From JABDPF01 sp036351575 (GTDB lineage: Bacteria; Pseudomonadota; Gammaproteobacteria; Xanthomonadales; SZUA-36), in assembly GCA_036351575.1 (NCBI GenBank), contig JAZBPJ010000022.1, positions 1-23,047 on the forward strand: a stretch of DNA of 23,047 bases, given 5' to 3'. Position numbers and translations under genes: made by a program. Under the pieces are notes generated by a model that ran no database searches, was not told the origin of the DNA, and worked only from the letters and a program-made list of their open reading frames with translations. Each line of letters opens with the position of its first letter. Position 1 is the stretch's first letter. This document shows, piece by piece, positions 22,993 to 23,047 of the stretch.

Positions 22993-23047
22993 TCACCCCT
23001 CGACTGTTACTTTGTACTCAATCCCCCTTGCCTCGAGCCCTTTGCGC
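22993..23047 (-). CDS. Possible C-terminal end of a convergent gene (partial)
   Basis: Reading the minus strand from the right edge, one frame gives RKGLEARGIEYKVTVEG and then a TGA stop (22993-22995). The amphipathic, charged composition looks like a genuine protein end, and a convergent gene would fit the symmetric palindrome between it and the pump gene. Seventeen residues are too few to name a family. Confidence 0.4.
   Translation of the reverse strand, partial: RKGLEARGIEYKVTVEG

Overview
The window looks like chromosomal DNA of a GC-rich Gram-negative bacterium, most likely a gammaproteobacterium. The supporting signs are lipoprotein signal peptides, an RND efflux pump, a TRAP-type permease, a proteobacterial-style PEP carboxylase, and strong G/C preference at third codon positions that creates many long shadow frames. 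The exact genus cannot be read from the sequence. Coding density is very high. No rRNA, tRNA, CRISPR array or transposase gene was seen, and no stretch longer than 300 bases lacks a gene.

Layout. (1) 1-1136, minus: a transglutaminase-core plus TPR lipoprotein, cut by the window edge. (2) 1258-3555, plus: serC and serA, the first two enzyme steps of the phosphorylated serine pathway, nearly abutting. (3) 3690-15067, plus: an eleven-gene, tightly packed, same-strand block built around poly-gamma-glutamate (PGA) type genes. In order these are a secreted DUF6305-like protein, a lipoprotein gamma-glutamyltransferase (GGT), a secreted M14/AstE-like zinc hydrolase, a TRAP large permease, a 49-residue membrane protein, a second membrane-anchored M14-like hydrolase, a PgsB/CapB ligase, a second GGT, an exported glutamate-racemase-like protein, PgsC/CapC, and a PgsW-like protein (poly-gamma-glutamate system protein family). 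(4) 15079-17799, plus: ppc, PEP carboxylase, 11 bases after the block. (5) 17800-18076: tandem hairpin/terminator repeats, REP-like palindromes and a TetR promoter/operator. (6) 18077-22922, plus: tetR, RND adaptor and RND pump, each overlapping the next by four bases. (7) 22923-23047: a REP-like palindrome and what may be the 3' end of a convergent minus-strand gene.

How the genes may work together. PgsB, PgsC and PgsW are the recognisable core of an ATP-driven gamma-glutamyl polymerase/exporter. No PgsA/CapA homologue is present in the window. The block is dominated by exported enzymes that could cut, transfer or remodel gamma-glutamyl bonds (two GGTs, two M14-like zinc hydrolases), plus a racemase-family enzyme with an apparent signal peptide and a TRAP permease without its usual binding protein. 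My inference is that this is a make-export-trim-racemise-reimport circuit for gamma-linked glutamate (or a related acidic gamma-peptide) in the periplasm, rather than a simple capsule locus. It is the most interesting system in the window.

A second layer of interest is a family of near-perfect palindromes with the arm GGGGTCAGAGTA. One copy lies inside the coding sequence for the signal peptide of the racemase-like protein, two sit in the ppc-tetR gap, and one follows the RND pump gene. A third is an abrupt AT-rich island of about 85 bases inside the GC-rich RND pump gene that keeps the reading frame and the conserved protein motif.
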